Source: Mycolicibacterium palauense
GTDB taxonomy: Bacteria > Actinomycetota > Actinomycetes > Mycobacteriales > Mycobacteriaceae
Assembly (NCBI RefSeq): GCF_002592005.1
Contig: NZ_NVQF01000070.1
Span: forward strand, 1 to 32,621
Length of the DNA: 32,621 bases
Direction: 5' to 3'
In this document: one piece after another, positions 31,683 to 32,621 of the stretch
Position numbering within the stretch: the first letter of the stretch is position 1
How the letters are laid out: each line of letters starts with the position of its first letter
Position numbers and translations under genes: made by a program
Notes under the pieces: model-generated
The model's database searches: none
Told to the model about the DNA's origin: nothing
The model's input: the letters and a program-made list of their open reading frames with translations, nothing else

Positions 31683-32468
31683 ATGCGGTTCACCTACGCC
31701 GAAGCCATGACCGATCCGAGCTACTACATCCCGCTGGCCCAGGCCGCCGAGGCCGCCGGCTACCACGCGATGACGATCGCCGACAGCGTGGCCTATCCCT
31801 ACGAGTCGGACTCGACGTATCCCTACACCCCGGACGGCAACCGCGAATTCCTCGACGGCAAGGAGTTCATCGAAACCTTCGTGCTGACAGCGGCTCTGGG
31901 CGCGGTCACCAGCCGGCTGCACTTCAACTTCTTCGTCCTCAAACTGCCCATCCGGCCGCCGGCCCTGGTGGCCAAGCAGGCCGGTTCGCTGGCCGCGCTG
32001 ATCGGTGACCGCGTCGGCCTCGGCGTCGGAACCAGCCCGTGGCCCGAGGACTACGAGCTGATGGGGGTGCCCTTCGCCCGCCGCGGCAAGCGGATGGACG
32101 AGTGCATCGAGATCATCCGCGGCCTGACCACCGGGGACTACTTCGAGTTTCACGGCGAGTTCTACGACATCCCCAAGACGAAGATGAGCCCGGCTCCCGG
32201 CGCACCGATCCCCATCCTGATCGGCGGGCACGCCGACGCCGCGCTGCGCCGCGCGGCCCGCAACGACGGCTGGATGCACGGCGGCGGCGATCCCGAGGAG
32301 CTGGATCGGCTGATCGCGAAGGTCAAGCGCTACCGACAGGAGGAGGGCCGCGACGGCGACTTCCAGATCCACGTGATCTCCGTGGACGGCTTCACCCTCG
32401 ACGGCATCAAACGGCTCGAGGACAAGGGCGTCACCGACGTCATCGTGGGTTTCCGGATTCCCTACATC
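31683..32468 (+). CDS. LLM class F420-dependent oxidoreductase, 3' end lost
   Basis: The first 261 or so codons encode a luciferase-like TIM barrel that reads as an orthologue of Rv0953c of M. tuberculosis (MRF-YAEAMTD, NFFVLKLPIRPPALVAKQAGS, GVGTSPWPEDYELMGVPF, IGGHADAALRRAAR, VTDVIVGFR). These enzymes use reduced F420 or FMN; the substrate is unknown. After GFRIPY (about 32,465) the homology stops and the frame continues into low-complexity C/T with no stop codon. About 20 native residues are missing. The break looks like a sequence artefact rather than a pseudogene. A KstR-like box over the promoter hints at co-regulation with sterol catabolism. Confidence 0.88.
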
Positions 32469-32621
32469 CTTTCTCTTTTACTCATCTCTCCCTGCCGTCT
32501 ATCCTCCTTTTTTCTTTCTCTTTTCTCCCCTTTTCTTTATTTTTTTTTTTTCTCTTCTCTTTCTTTTTCTTTCTTTCCTTTTTTTTCTTTTTTTTTTCTT
32601 CTCTTTCTTTTTTCTTTTTTT
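32469..32621. other. Low-complexity C/T tail, probable sequencing artefact
   Basis: From about 32,469 the sequence changes abruptly from about 65% GC coding DNA to almost pure T and C. Purines are few at first and absent at the end. Nothing in it resembles a gene or known repeat. A contig-end artefact is far more likely than biology. Confidence 0.85.

Noticed and set aside
1..32621. CRISPR array, prophage, IS element or integrase
   Set aside because: I found no regularly spaced repeats, transposase or integrase motifs, or terminal inverted repeats anywhere, including at the borders of the catabolic island.
32469..32621. Poly-pyrimidine tract as a biological element
   Set aside because: Its abrupt start inside a conserved gene and its position at the very end of the sequence point to a sequencing artefact.

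Overview
The window reads as high-GC actinobacterial chromosome, most likely a rapidly growing mycobacterium (Mycolicibacterium type). The evidence is an MmpS/MmpL pair, UvrD1 with its C-terminal Tudor-like domain, a short AroQ-delta chorismate mutase ending in RLGH, a KstR-type box, an F420-type LLM oxidoreductase and several starts that look leaderless. Statements about M. tuberculosis gene order are from memory, not from a search.

Layout. 1-5.2 kb: a Thr/Pro-rich membrane protein, then a minus-strand mmpS-mmpL-small membrane protein operon with a divergent MarR regulator. 5.3-12.3 kb: a housekeeping block of uvrD1 (-), chorismate mutase (+), aldehyde dehydrogenase (-), pgi (+) and an SDR (-). 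The chorismate mutase is preceded by what looks like a classical attenuator: a 19-codon leader peptide containing FFYGY, a pause hairpin over those codons, and a terminator-like hairpin.

12.4-22.3 kb: an accessory catabolic island of two operons with a LacI regulator between them. Operon A encodes a flavin reductase-like protein, a nitrilase-superfamily amidase, an FAD monooxygenase and a four-part NitT/TauT/ThiXYZ-type ABC importer. Operon B encodes a NicX-like 2,5-dihydroxypyridine 5,6-dioxygenase and an amidase-signature amidase. Both promoter regions carry the same composite operator, two abutting 12-bp GCAA-N4-TTGC sites. The simplest reading is a LacI-controlled regulon that imports an N-heteroaromatic (pyridine-type) compound, hydroxylates it, opens the ring and removes nitrogen by amide hydrolysis. 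No maleate isomerase, N-formylmaleamate deformylase of the NicD type, or molybdenum hydroxylase is present.

22.3-31.6 kb: a full-length Fpg/Nei-family protein, AlkB without rubredoxin, CobF, a cation/proton antiporter, an AurF-type diiron oxygenase coupled to a DUF4873-like protein, an MFS transporter, a DUF2231 membrane protein, and a BlaI/M56 (BlaR-like) pair. 31.7 kb to the end: an LLM F420-dependent oxidoreductase under a KstR-like box. Its 3' end is replaced at about 32,469 by roughly 150 bases of almost pure C/T, which is almost certainly a sequencing or assembly artefact at a contig end.
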